From: Sphingobacterium thalpophilum
GTDB lineage: Bacteria; Bacteroidota; Bacteroidia; Sphingobacteriales; Sphingobacteriaceae
Direction of reading: 5' to 3'
Length of the DNA stretch: 64,000 bases
NCBI RefSeq assembly: GCF_901482695.1
Contig: NZ_LR590484.1
Span: 4,278,001-4,342,000 of the forward strand
Below, one piece after another: positions 8,624 to 17,250 of this stretch. How positions within the stretch are numbered: the stretch's first letter is position 1; each line of letters opens with the position of its first letter. Both the position numbers and the translations under genes were made by a program. The notes under the pieces are model-generated. The model was given only the letters and a program-made list of their open reading frames with translations. It was not told the origin of the DNA and made no database searches.

Positions 8624-9471
8624 AGAATCTTATTTTTATCTTATTCCTTGCTTTGTCAGTCAACACATTTGGACAGACAGCTACGGATTCTCAGGCGGAG
8701 AAATATATGAGACTAACATTGTCAAGTAAAAAAGATTTGGGCAACAACAATATATTGAGCATACATTATGGCTTTAATGCAGATACTGTGTCTCAGGTTA
8801 TTGTGAAACCGGTAGATAATGAGGAGTATTTGAATCCAGAATTTCTTAAAGGCGGTATGAAGCAACGTTTCAAATATTTCGATTTTGGTTTTGAAGGTGA
8901 TCGTTTAGTTTTTCAAAAAGAATTTAGTCATGTGGAGATTCCCTCAGCTCCAAGATTGGAATGGTTAGGTGAACATAGTAAATTAATTGGCCACCATAAG
9001 CACAGGTTATTGTCGATTAGTTTATTTAGAGATAGCACTGTATTTTTCTTTACTACAGACTCGCTGCTAAAACCCATGTTTTGGGGAGAGCCGGCGCGAT
9101 TCAACGGCAATTTAGGTTTATTAGAAACTAAAATATCAAAGCTGATGGAGGATGTACATGTAGAAACAGATATCGACTCCATTGTGGTTTTTAGGGCTAT
9201 AGTAATTGCGGGCGAAACCCGTAATCAGGACAAATTACAACTCGACAAATTGATTTACGGCGAGGAAACCGCATTTTCCAAGATAGTACGTCAGGTTTTG
9301 AGCGATACAAATAATAACTCTGATAGACCAAGCCATTCCAATTGGGTAGCTGCGACCAATGTCAGTGCTAGGCCTCAAACGACACGTATCAAAATTTTTG
9401 CATGGCTAAAGCCTAACGGGTTGGTGAAGTTGGAACTTCCATCTAAATTGCAAAATTGGACAGGCGATTAG
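8617..9471 (+). CDS. Exported protein, member A of a four-member local paralogue family
   Basis: A 284-residue protein with a signal peptide (residues 1-20, cleavage near NTFGQ). Function unknown. It shares an architecture with the products at 37238, 41788 and 42820: a mid-region motif of the form F/Y-x-F-x-GD (FDFGFEGDRLVFQKEF), a later DSIVVFRAIV segment followed by a Gly-containing LIYGEE element, and a C-terminal IKIFAWLKPNGLVKLEL strand pair. The last ~110 residues resemble the order of a TonB C-terminal-like domain (DS-strand, W-x-x-A, strand). This copy is the most divergent of the four. The start overlaps the stop of the small peptide frame. Confidence 0.8.
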   Translation: MVKNLIFILFLALSVNTFGQTATDSQAEKYMRLTLSSKKDLGNNNILSIHYGFNADTVSQVIVKPVDNEEYLNPEFLKGGMKQRFKYFDFGFEGDRLVFQKEFSHVEIPSAPRLEWLGEHSKLIGHHKHRLLSISLFRDSTVFFFTTDSLLKPMFWGEPARFNGNLGLLETKISKLMEDVHVETDIDSIVVFRAIVIAGETRNQDKLQLDKLIYGEETAFSKIVRQVLSDTNNNSDRPSHSNWVAATNVSARPQTTRIKIFAWLKPNGLVKLELPSKLQNWTGD

Positions 9472-9482
9472 GTTCGCGAAAA

Positions 9483-9572
9483 TCACTCTTTTCCAACATC
9501 GGTTCCCAGATCAAAAAAACATCGCGATACCGTTTTATTGATGTACATACCGATATCCTTATAGTTGATCAT
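9483..9572 (-). CDS. Possible small protein or 3' gene remnant
   Basis: A 29-codon frame starting with ATG (MINYKDIGMYINKTVSRCFF) begins five bases beyond the end of the DUF5519 gene, in the same direction. The composition looks coding, but it is too short to identify. It may be a small third gene of the unit or the end of a deleted gene. Confidence 0.2.
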   Translation of the reverse strand: MINYKDIGMYINKTVSRCFFDLGTDVGKE

Positions 9573-9577
9573 CTATT

Positions 9578-9997
9578 CTACTTTTGTTTGGCTCGTTCGT
9601 AAGCGTTGCTTAAGAGATGACATGCATAGGTTACGTCCTGTTGATGCTGAAGGTGAAAACTTATCCATCCTGAATTTTTAAATACATGATGGTCCCTAAT
9701 TTTTCCTTCAGTCATGAGCGATCGTTTTAGCTCTTTATTTAATAAGATGTCCAATAAGCCATTGCTATGGACATGTGCGAATTCCTGTCCTCCGTAATTA
9801 AACTGAGTGCCACCATATTTATGTATCCCCACTGTAGTACCGGGCATTCGCGAGACGTTTTCTTCCAGCTCATCGATCCAATCCAGTAGTTCAGGTTGGG
9901 TAAAGAACAACCAGAGTCTCATGAGACTATCAAATATAATGGCGCATAAAGGGATATCCTTTAAAAAGCCCAGTCTTTTCACTACGAAAGAAAACAT
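9578..9997 (-). CDS. DUF5519 (luciferase-like) family protein
   Basis: A 139-residue protein of the DUF5519 family, often labelled luciferase family protein although it has no demonstrated light-emitting role. The diagnostic core is GGQEFAHVHSNGLLDILLNK, followed by HHVFKNSGWISFHLQ. The biochemical function is unknown. It lies three bases after the membrane-SRPBCC gene on the same strand, so the two are almost certainly cotranscribed. Confidence 0.75.
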   Translation of the reverse strand: MFSFVVKRLGFLKDIPLCAIIFDSLMRLWLFFTQPELLDWIDELEENVSRMPGTTVGIHKYGGTQFNYGGQEFAHVHSNGLLDILLNKELKRSLMTEGKIRDHHVFKNSGWISFHLQHQQDVTYACHLLSNAYERAKQK

Positions 9998-10000
9998 ACA

Positions 10001-10927
10001 TTACTTCTCGCTTAAAAATTTAATATGCTCCATGACTCTGAAATGCACATTCCTGGTGATACTTTCAGCCCAGAGATCGTAGTACCAGGTAGGGAAAACA
10101 CGTAATTTATACCAGCTGTTCCCAATGAGAGTGGTGGTACCATTTCCATTGTCCCTCAAAATAAATTCACCTTTTTTTATATCTATATGCCCCATAATTT
10201 CAGGGTCTTTTGGCTGATCAATAATATCAAAAATTAAATTTTTATTGATGTCAAATTTCACAATCTTTTCATCAAAGACATATCCATTACTAAAAATACA
10301 TTTTCGGTTTGCGCCCAGTTTATGCTCGCTTACCATGGTGGCCATGGGGCTCGGCATTCCGATCTTAAAGAGCCAGTAGTTTTCCTTCTCGGCTATAGGA
10401 TCGAAAGCCACCACATGTTGCCATACTTCCTCTGGACCAGAATTGATCAGGATCTCATCAGAAACCATATTTTCATGATAGTGGTCGCTCAAGGAATCAA
10501 CAATGAAAATTCCAAGTAGCAGACTCAAAACACTTATATTCAATGTTTGATTTTTCCTGTCAAACACTGCCCTTCCAATAAAGGCACCCGAAATGATAAA
10601 ACCAAAAATAAGAGGCGAGACAATCAGCAGGCAGATAAAACCTTCGCCTAAGAAGAAAAAACTCATTAGGATAGCGATAAAACCGTTCAGGATAGAATAT
10701 CCAGTTATTTGTTTTCCTTTTATTCTAATGTCTTTCCAATACCAAGCAGTGATCATACCCATCAGCATCGGAATAATCACAAACTCTGAAAAAACTAGTG
10801 TACCGCTTTCATTAGGTATCAGTGCGGACTGGATACCAATGACCAGCAGTGCGAAAATGTTGGCTATCAAAATTCCCTGAACTGTTTTGGAATTTACAGC
10901 TTTAAACAGTGTCTCTTTGAAATTCAT
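10001..10927 (-). CDS. Membrane protein with C-terminal SRPBCC (START-like) domain
   Basis: A 308-residue protein. The first ~150 residues contain about five hydrophobic segments (for example IANIFALLVIGIQSAL and LSLLLGIFIVDSL). Residues about 155-305 resemble an SRPBCC/polyketide-cyclase fold: the INSGPEEVWQHVVAFDPI opening is the usual helix-grip start, followed by beta strands and a final long helix. The domain probably binds a hydrophobic ligand at the membrane. It is the first gene of a pair with the DUF5519 gene three bases downstream. Confidence 0.75.
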   Translation of the reverse strand: MNFKETLFKAVNSKTVQGILIANIFALLVIGIQSALIPNESGTLVFSEFVIIPMLMGMITAWYWKDIRIKGKQITGYSILNGFIAILMSFFFLGEGFICLLIVSPLIFGFIISGAFIGRAVFDRKNQTLNISVLSLLLGIFIVDSLSDHYHENMVSDEILINSGPEEVWQHVVAFDPIAEKENYWLFKIGMPSPMATMVSEHKLGANRKCIFSNGYVFDEKIVKFDINKNLIFDIIDQPKDPEIMGHIDIKKGEFILRDNGNGTTTLIGNSWYKLRVFPTWYYDLWAESITRNVHFRVMEHIKFLSEK

Positions 10928-11912
10928 TGCGTTCGGTCGTTTATTTGGATATATTAAAACTGAGGTTAAAGTAAATTTTTATGAGCGTTAAAACTGGTTA
11001 ATCAACTTCGTTTAAAAAGACGATGCATAGTGTTTAAAGTTAATTGTTTTTTTTCTGTTTATACCCTGAAACGCGCACTTTTTACACAAAAAATCCCTGT
11101 ATTTCTTTCTCAATCATTTACGAAAATTTATAAGGGCCTTTATGACGATTGTAAATTAAAGACTTTTTATCCTTTGCAACCAAATATATTAACACTATTG
11201 GTGGAAATTTTAAAAAGGTGGCATTGCACGTCCCGAGGCGTAAAGAATTATTTACTTTATAAATCTATTAGCCTACATTCTGAGAAAGTAAAACATCAAG
11301 CCGCCTAGTTAGATAGTTATACAGAACCAAATTAAACAGTAGCCTCATATCATTTAGAATCAACTGTGAATTCAAGATAGTTATTTCTATTGGAGAAACT
11401 GCAAAAGGATCTACCTAATTAATTTGTAATAACGCCAACTTAAACACTTGAGAGACGGAACAAATCAAAAATAAAAAGTCAGGTATCCGATAATGATTAA
11501 TAAGATTTTTGCTCTTCTTCTCTTTTGTATATATACAAAAGTAATAGTACGATATGAGGACAAATAAGACAACTATTTTCAGAATATTCACAAGATTAGC
11601 GTCGTTTTTAACCATTAGGGTCAGGATTGCTAGCGAATATATTATCGCTCTTATTTGAAGAACTGTTAAGATCATTTTGATCGGATTGAAAACTAAAAAA
11701 TATAAAAATAGAAGTGTAATTAAAAGCTATCTTTTATTTCAAGATTTGGTGTATAGTAAAAATAGTACTTCAATGTTAAGATGCAGCAACGTACACGTTA
11801 AAGTATTATTAAGTAAACTAGTAAATCAGCAATCGAGGATTTGGAAGCATTTATAGCACTCTTATTAGCATCCCCGACGTCCCGTTACACTAGAGAGAGT
11901 ACTTTTATCGGT
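10928..11912. other. AT-rich intergenic region
   Basis: About 1 kb of very AT-rich sequence between two leftward units. Apart from one possible small membrane protein (11415-11675), frames here have no recognisable domain and low-complexity composition. Upstream signals of the 10927 gene should lie in its first 100 bases. The composition would suit a decayed gene or foreign DNA, but nothing identifiable remains. Confidence 0.4.
11415..11675 (-). CDS. Possible small membrane protein
   Basis: An 86-codon frame with two hydrophobic segments (about residues 3-22 and 32-48) followed by a basic patch (KEKKSK). No family recognised. AT-rich DNA readily produces hydrophobic frames by chance, so support is weak. 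Confidence 0.25.
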   Translation of the reverse strand: MILTVLQIRAIIYSLAILTLMVKNDANLVNILKIVVLFVLISYYYFCIYTKEKKSKNLINHYRIPDFLFLICSVSQVFKLALLQIN

Positions 11913-12368
11913 TTATAAATATTTTAAAATTCGATTTTCAAATAGTTCTTTTTCATGTCGATTATTGAAGTAGTTGAAATCTCTGTTCATCAATCGTATC
12001 ATACCATTATTTTTATTGGTAAATCGGTATAATGAAATGTTGGTATGACTTCCAAAGCCTCTTATCAATACTTGAACAATTTCATCTCGATCTGTATAAT
12101 AAAAGTCGATTTTTTTCCAGTGACCAGTAAAGTCAGGCGCTAGTACTAATTGTGTCGTATCGTTAAAAAGGCTGGGATTTAAACGATGGAGTTTTCCTAG
12201 GTTAATTTCGACATCTTCGATTGAGTGATCTATCTTCCACGTTTCGACAAAAGGATAGGAGCCACTGAAGCTACCGACCCGTCTTCTGGCTAATTCCCAG
12301 ATGAGGATGATTACAGTAGTAGTAAGTAGAAAAATAACTACTTTAACAAGGACTTTGGACTTTAACAT
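11913..12368 (-). CDS. Membrane-anchored hypothetical protein
   Basis: A 151-residue protein with one N-terminal membrane anchor (residues about 8-27, KVVIFLLTTTVIILIWELA) and a ~120-residue extracytoplasmic part rich in aromatic and charged residues. No domain recognised. No cysteine follows the anchor, so it is not a lipoprotein. It stands alone between AT-rich regions. Confidence 0.6.
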   Translation of the reverse strand: MLKSKVLVKVVIFLLTTTVIILIWELARRRVGSFSGSYPFVETWKIDHSIEDVEINLGKLHRLNPSLFNDTTQLVLAPDFTGHWKKIDFYYTDRDEIVQVLIRGFGSHTNISLYRFTNKNNGMIRLMNRDFNYFNNRHEKELFENRILKYL

Positions 12369-12463
12369 GATTTAAAAATAAATTATGATCAATTGCCGCT
12401 AGTATTACCAAAAAATGATTCAATCGCTATTACTCATCGCGCATATTTAACACCAAAAGGATA

Positions 12464-12636
12464 TCATTTGCCTTTATGAATTTGATTGAAGTGATGTTCG
12501 AAGTGCGATACATAATCGTTCACCAGATACTCCAGCGTATAACCGTTGGCTTTTCTACATAATATCTGAGGAGTTAGGGGACATGCAGGTCATCCTGTTC
12601 CACGATTCTAACGTATAGAGTTTTAAGCGATGACAT
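12464..12636 (-). pseudogene. DinB/YfiT-like gene, degraded 3' remnant
   Basis: On the minus strand, ATG 12636 begins a frame reading TLYVRIVEQDDLHVP to a TAA at 12574-12576. The codons right after that stop read LLRYYVEK, then a frame change gives ANGYTLEYLVNDYVSHFEHH and finally FNQIHKGK before TGA 12464-12466. The His-rich ending is typical of DinB_2 damage-inducible metalloproteins. A stop, a frameshift and loss of roughly two thirds of the usual ~170 residues mark this as a pseudogene. The rest of 12369-12872 holds no recognisable gene. Confidence 0.6.
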
Positions 12637-12872
12637 ATTTACTCTGTTTGTTGATGTTGTTAAGTTAAAAAATAATATCGTTCGGTTTTAAAAAAATTGC
12701 TATGAGACATCCCCTGAACAATAATTATCACTGAAACAAAAACAAGAGAGAAAGATCTCTGCCGAAACGCTCGGTTTCAGTGATGGCGTATCTAAGGTGA
12801 TGGTTCACCCACAAGAGTTATCATGTGATGTTAAAGATAGCACTGTTTCCTCAATGATAAACTGTTTTGTAC

Positions 12873-13478
12873 CTACAATTTTTCCAGAATGGATCTGGCG
12901 GAATTGGCAGCGATGATCAATCCCCCGGCCAACATGATAATATCTTTTAGCACAAGTCTTCCGGCGCCTGAAAGGTAGGGGAAGCCGAAATTTGGGGTCG
13001 GAAAATCACCGCCCAGATTGGGGATATAGACTTCAGGTGTGCTAATTAGGAAAGATAGGGTCGTAATCGACATGCCTATGGTCAATAGCCCCCCGATTAG
13101 TCCAATCTTGGGAAACCAGATACCAAGGAGGACGAAGACTCCGATAAGGCATATTACGGCCCCCAAACCATAGGAAAAAGTGTAGGTGCCATTTGCCTGA
13201 TGCCAATCTATGTTTTTCTGTACCGTTTTACCCTCTGGATTTTTATATAGCGTGTATTCGGGTACAGTTTGGTTTTTGCTGTTTTGGGCAAGATTGTCGC
13301 TTTTCTTGTAAAAGAAAGACATCAATGGACTGTTTATCACGAAGGGTACGATTCCTTCGGCCTCGTAGGAAAAGGCCTTTAAGCCGCCGATCCATGCCAT
13401 AACCACAAATATGGCAATACGTATAAAATGAATCGATTTGTCCTGTATGGACGCTAATACCAAAAGTGCTTTGTTCAT
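12873..13478 (-). CDS. DUF417 (YkgB/RclC-like) inner-membrane protein
   Basis: A 201-residue membrane protein with about four hydrophobic segments. The N-terminal RIAIFVVMAWIGGLKAFSYE and the following GIVPFVINSPLMSF are hallmarks of the DUF417/YkgB family, which includes RclC of the reactive-chlorine resistance operon in Escherichia coli. The C-terminal part carries STPEVYIPNLGGDFP and LVLKDIIMLAGG, also typical. It lies 65 bases after an AraC gene on the same strand. RclC is likewise found with an AraC regulator, so a stress-response role is reasonable but inferred. Confidence 0.88.
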   Translation of the reverse strand: MNKALLVLASIQDKSIHFIRIAIFVVMAWIGGLKAFSYEAEGIVPFVINSPLMSFFYKKSDNLAQNSKNQTVPEYTLYKNPEGKTVQKNIDWHQANGTYTFSYGLGAVICLIGVFVLLGIWFPKIGLIGGLLTIGMSITTLSFLISTPEVYIPNLGGDFPTPNFGFPYLSGAGRLVLKDIIMLAGGLIIAANSARSILEKL

Positions 13479-13543
13479 ATGTATATGCTTTATATAGATA
13501 CAAAGCTAGCCGGTTTCCTTTAGGATGAAATGGACAGATAAGG

Positions 13544-14311
13544 TTAATCAATGGACTTTTCAGCCACGATGGAAATGCCGACCTTCCTGCGATAATAGAA
13601 GGGTGAAACACCAACTTCTCTTTTGAAATACCGGCTGAAATAGAATTCGTCTTCAAAGTTTAACTGATAAGCAATCTCTTTGATCGACAGATAACTCAGG
13701 TGCAGCATCTTTTTTGCTTCCAGGATTACCCTTTCCTTAATAAGCTGTGAAGGAGCCTTACCAAAACGGTATCTGACTTTTTTACTGAAAGCATTAGTCG
13801 AGAGCGCAAACAAGTCGGCGTAGAAGCTTACCGATCGCTCTGTGATGAAATGTTCGTCCAGCAGAGGTTGAAATCGGGAGATTGGATCTGGGGACAATTC
13901 ACCTGTCAACATCTCCGGTAGGATTTTGCTTTTTTCCTTGCTGCTGATGGCCAGAATGAGCTGTAGATAAGAACGGAGCACCGAATCGACGAAGGGATCT
14001 TCCGGATGATTATTCATTTCCCTTTCCATTCGTTGTAACAACTCCTTGATTTCGCCAAAGGTTGATTGCCCTATTGGGAAGTAAGGTTTTTCATAAATAT
14101 TATTGAACAGAAGCCCATTGCAGGCCACTTCTTTCTTGTGGTATTCAATGCAGTAATAATCACCGTGAAATTTCAGCACCTGAATTTGAACGTTTTGGCC
14201 ATTTAACCATTTTAGATGTTGATAAGGGCTTAGAAACAATAGGGTGTTACCTGAAGAAGAATAATCTACAAAATCGACAGCAAATTCTGCATCGCCAGCG
14301 AACAGGAGCAT
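13544..14311 (-). CDS. AraC family transcriptional regulator
   Basis: A regulator with an N-terminal cupin-like domain and a C-terminal AraC HTH (IKEIAYQLNFEDEFYFSRYF, then GVSPFYYRRK). The first ATG is at 14311 (255 residues), but family-like coding continues upstream in frame (IESITSNSFFEDYSSAYYH) for about 27 codons to a TAG at 14393-14395 with no ATG, GTG or TTG in between. The true N-terminus has thus lost its start or uses an unusual codon. The DUF417 gene downstream is the likely target. Confidence 0.88.
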   Translation of the reverse strand: MLLFAGDAEFAVDFVDYSSSGNTLLFLSPYQHLKWLNGQNVQIQVLKFHGDYYCIEYHKKEVACNGLLFNNIYEKPYFPIGQSTFGEIKELLQRMEREMNNHPEDPFVDSVLRSYLQLILAISSKEKSKILPEMLTGELSPDPISRFQPLLDEHFITERSVSFYADLFALSTNAFSKKVRYRFGKAPSQLIKERVILEAKKMLHLSYLSIKEIAYQLNFEDEFYFSRYFKREVGVSPFYYRRKVGISIVAEKSID

Positions 14312-14888
14312 ATGGTAATAGGCGGAGCTGTAGTCCTCAAAAAAACTATTACTGGTTATGCTTTCTATGGCGATTAGTTTATCGATGACTTTCTAGACTT
14401 TAATTGAAACAAGCTTAACAAAACTAAACATTATTTTGAACTTGACAGGGCGCCATCGAACCTATTTTTGACGCCCTATGTCTCATGTATATGTTCACAT
14501 TTACAAGCCTACCGGTTTTTTCATCCACGTAGGTTTTGTATACTTCTTTTCGCAGACTTACTGTTAAGGATATTAATGTTATTAATAGTAAATTTTACGT
14601 TGTTTTATGTTATTATGTTTATTATACACGATAACGTTTGCGATTGTTGCGCAATCGATTGCTGAGATTTCTTGTGAATATTCCTTTTATATTCGTCACA
14701 GATTATAATCCTACGGATAATTGTTATTAAAAGTTTTAAACCGCCGTTTTGATGAAAAAAGGAACGAAACCAGATGTTTGCTCGTCTGTCACATTATTGG
14801 GGCACATCTGGTATTGGAACCCGACTTGAAACAAAATTCCGGATGGGAGACAGGACAATAATTTAATTAATACCATTCATAAACTTAA
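14312..14888. other. Intergenic region between divergent AraC and M60 genes
   Basis: The first ~85 bases carry the lost N-terminal codons of the AraC gene. Beyond them is AT-rich DNA with a stem (AGGGCG with CGCCCT, about 14447-14478), a 12-base palindrome GCAATCGATTGC (about 14651-14662), and CCAGATGT/ACATCTGG inverted copies near 14770-14812. None can be assigned a role. The M60 promoter should lie near 14700-14880. Confidence 0.35.
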
Positions 14889-16237
14889 TTGAAAACCAAT
14901 GAAAAAAACATCTTTTATGTAATCGCAATTTGCTTTGTTAGCATGTTATCCTCCTGTAAAAAGGATGGCGGTTGGATGCATCCCGTTCCTTCTGATCCGG
15001 ATCCGGTGAAACTGGCCATTGCGGACAGTGTCCAAACATTCAGAGTGACGCCATCGGCGTCTACAGAAGCCGATCGAATGCAATTCAGGGGTAATCATAA
15101 TGATATGCAGGCAACAGGATTTTATGTTGCCCCAAACAGTACGATAACCGTAACCGTTAAAGTCAACGCTGGTACAACAGGCGCCCGACTCGCCATCGGT
15201 ACTCCATTTAGGGATAATATCAGACCTGTGAGGCAATATTTAGACTTACAACCGGGCACACAATCCTTTACAGTGGATCAATACGGAGGCTTAGTTTATG
15301 TGATTTATACAGCCAATAATTATACAACAACAGGTGAAATTGAACTTACTTTCGGCGACGGATTTATTCCAGTACCCTATTTTCAAAAGGGAAAACAACA
15401 CATGGTCAATGGGTTGCGACATTGGACTCACTTAAGAACGTTGCTCCAGATGTGGTGTTTTCTTCCGACCGTACAATTATGGTGGCCAACATGGATGAAG
15501 CTCTTCTTTATAAGGGGGAGGATCAACAGTTGATAGTGGATAGATTGGATTCTATCATTGATTTTTCAAATCGTATAAGCGGCCTGAGTGGTACAAGCGG
15601 CGTGCATGCTACCCCTTATAATAAACATCTGATTACAGTTAGAGATTCTGCGTCTGGTGGATATATGGCGGCAGGGATTTCCATTTATTACACAGAAGCA
15701 TTGTCTTATAGGATGCTACAGCCTAAATACCTTTCGAACACGAATGGATGGGGTATCTGGCATGAAGTAGGACATACCTATCAACAGAAAGCTTGGACCT
15801 GGGGCAATTTGACGGAAACCACAGTCAATGTGTACTCCCTGGCAAGTGAGCGAGGTTTTGGTCTTCCTATTAGTCGTGTTACTGCAAATAATGCATGGCC
15901 TAAACTGGATGCGTTTTTCCAGCAACCTATTACTGAACGTGATTTCAATGCGGGCAGCAATGACATGAAGATGATTATGTTCCATCAACTATGGTTAGCA
16001 TTTGGTGATGATCTGTATATTAATTTGAGCAAGGCCACACGTGACAACCGTCCTACTGTATCTACAGATGCAGCAAAAATGCGTTATTTTATGCTGTCAG
16101 CTTGTCAATTTTCACAAAAAGACCTGTCAGACTTTTTTAGAAAATGGGGATTTAGGGTTGATGAGTCTGTTTATACAGAAATAGCCAATCTCAATCTTCC
16201 GATACCGGATCAGGATGTTACGGCATTGAGGGATTAA
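14889..16237 (+). pseudogene. M60-like (enhancin-type) metallopeptidase lipoprotein, frameshifted
   Basis: Two frames together encode a ~448-residue secreted peptidase. The 5' part has a lipoprotein signal (SMLSSCKK) and an Ig/lectin-like region with DLQPGTQSFTV; the 3' part carries the M60 zinc motif HEVGH with the downstream Glu (NLTETTVNVYS). The frames switch at about 15385-15395: adding one base in the AAAAGGGAAAA run gives KGKTTHGQWVATLDSLKN. At the 5' end, ATG 14889+9 followed by A7 would need one more A to give MKKNIFYVIAICF; without it the frame must start at TTG 14889. M60 enzymes cleave mucin-type O-glycoproteins. Either two homopolymer errors or a genuine pseudogene. Confidence 0.8.
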
Positions 16238-16263
16238 AACATCATTTTCAGTAGTTAGTGATT

Positions 16264-16287
16264 GGGTACATGATAATTCGTGTACCC
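16264..16287 (+). terminator. Terminator hairpin after the M60 gene
   Basis: GGGTACA and TGTACCC form a seven-base stem with a ten-base loop, followed by TTTG. It lies 27 bases past the M60 stop. Confidence 0.55.
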
Positions 16288-16317
16288 TTTGTTGGTAAGA
16301 AACGACGTCTATGCGTC

Positions 16318-16367
16318 TTTGTCTAACTACGTACGCTATCTACGTACTTTAACTACTTTTGTCTAAC
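16318..16367. repeat. Nested short direct repeats
   Basis: TTTGTCTAAC occurs at 16318-16327 and 16358-16367 (40-base step), and CTACGTAC occurs at 16327-16334 and 16340-16347 between them. The block lies in the leader region of the two nucleotidyltransferase genes. It could be a regulatory array, but nothing known is matched. Confidence 0.4.
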
Positions 16368-16503
16368 GCTTTCTTTTGTTAAGAAAAATATCTGGCTGAT
16401 ACTAAGGTTTTTACTGTTATTTTTGCTCTTATTTTTTGTTGCGCAAAAAAGCTTCGGTGCCCCTTTTGATCTTTGTGTCAATGTATAATTAAAGCATGAA
16501 GAC

Positions 16504-17250
16504 ATGAAAACAAATATCATCAATAAACTAAAGGAAATCGAAGCAGGCGAGGGGATACGGATGCTTTTTGCCTGTGAATCAGGAAGCCGGGGCTGGGGCT
16601 TTCCGTCAATCGACAGCGATTACGATGTTCGGTTCATTTATGTGAGAAAAACGGAAGACTACACCCGCTTATTTCCGCTGGCTACGGAAATGCGGTTTCC
16701 CCTAGTCGATGACCTTGATATAGGAGGCTGGGATCTACGTAAAGTACTTACACTATTGTATAAGAGTAATGTCAGCCCATTTGAATGGATCCAGTCGCCA
16801 GTCGTTTATTACGAGGTTGATGGATTCAAAACAAGTTTTATCGCAATGATCAAAAATTATTTTGACCGCCGTAGGCACGCTCATCATTATTTGGGTATTG
16901 TCCGTAGCAAAGTTGAAGATCTTCGACGCGAGAATATGAAGCTCAAAAGCTTATTTTATATCTTGCGGTCTCTACTTGCAGCAGAGTGGTGTGTTAGCCG
17001 CAGCGCTTATGCTCCCATGACCTTGGCAGAACTGGGCGTGCTGTTACCTGCGAGCGTTAAGACTGAAGTGGGGGAATTACGTCAACTGAAGGGCTCGGTG
17101 GATGAAGGATTTACATACAGTTGTTCAGTATCCATGAGGAGCTACATGGAGACGCAGCTGACAAAGTTGGAGGATCAAGTAAAACGTCTTCCAGTCTCAG
17201 CATCGGATAAAGAAGGACTTGAGCATTACTTTAGAACGCTATCAAAATGA
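16504..17250 (+). CDS. COG3541-type nucleotidyltransferase (first of a tandem pair)
   Basis: A 248-residue protein with the DNA polymerase beta-like nucleotidyltransferase core: GSRGW at residues 27-31, then DSDYDV with Asp39 and Asp41 as metal ligands. These COG3541-like proteins (YcgL of Bacillus is a member) have no well-proven substrate. The C-terminal half is helical. Its last four bases overlap the start of the next gene (ATGA), which encodes a second member, so the two are cotranslated and may act on the same target. Confidence 0.85.
   Translation: MKTNIINKLKEIEAGEGIRMLFACESGSRGWGFPSIDSDYDVRFIYVRKTEDYTRLFPLATEMRFPLVDDLDIGGWDLRKVLTLLYKSNVSPFEWIQSPVVYYEVDGFKTSFIAMIKNYFDRRRHAHHYLGIVRSKVEDLRRENMKLKSLFYILRSLLAAEWCVSRSAYAPMTLAELGVLLPASVKTEVGELRQLKGSVDEGFTYSCSVSMRSYMETQLTKLEDQVKRLPVSASDKEGLEHYFRTLSK

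Noticed and set aside
11030..11308. 92-codon frame in the AT-rich region
   Set aside because: Low-complexity composition, no domain, no promoter-like context.
14651..14662. Palindrome GCAATCGATTGC as an operator
   Set aside because: A single short palindrome without a second copy or a positioned promoter is weak evidence.
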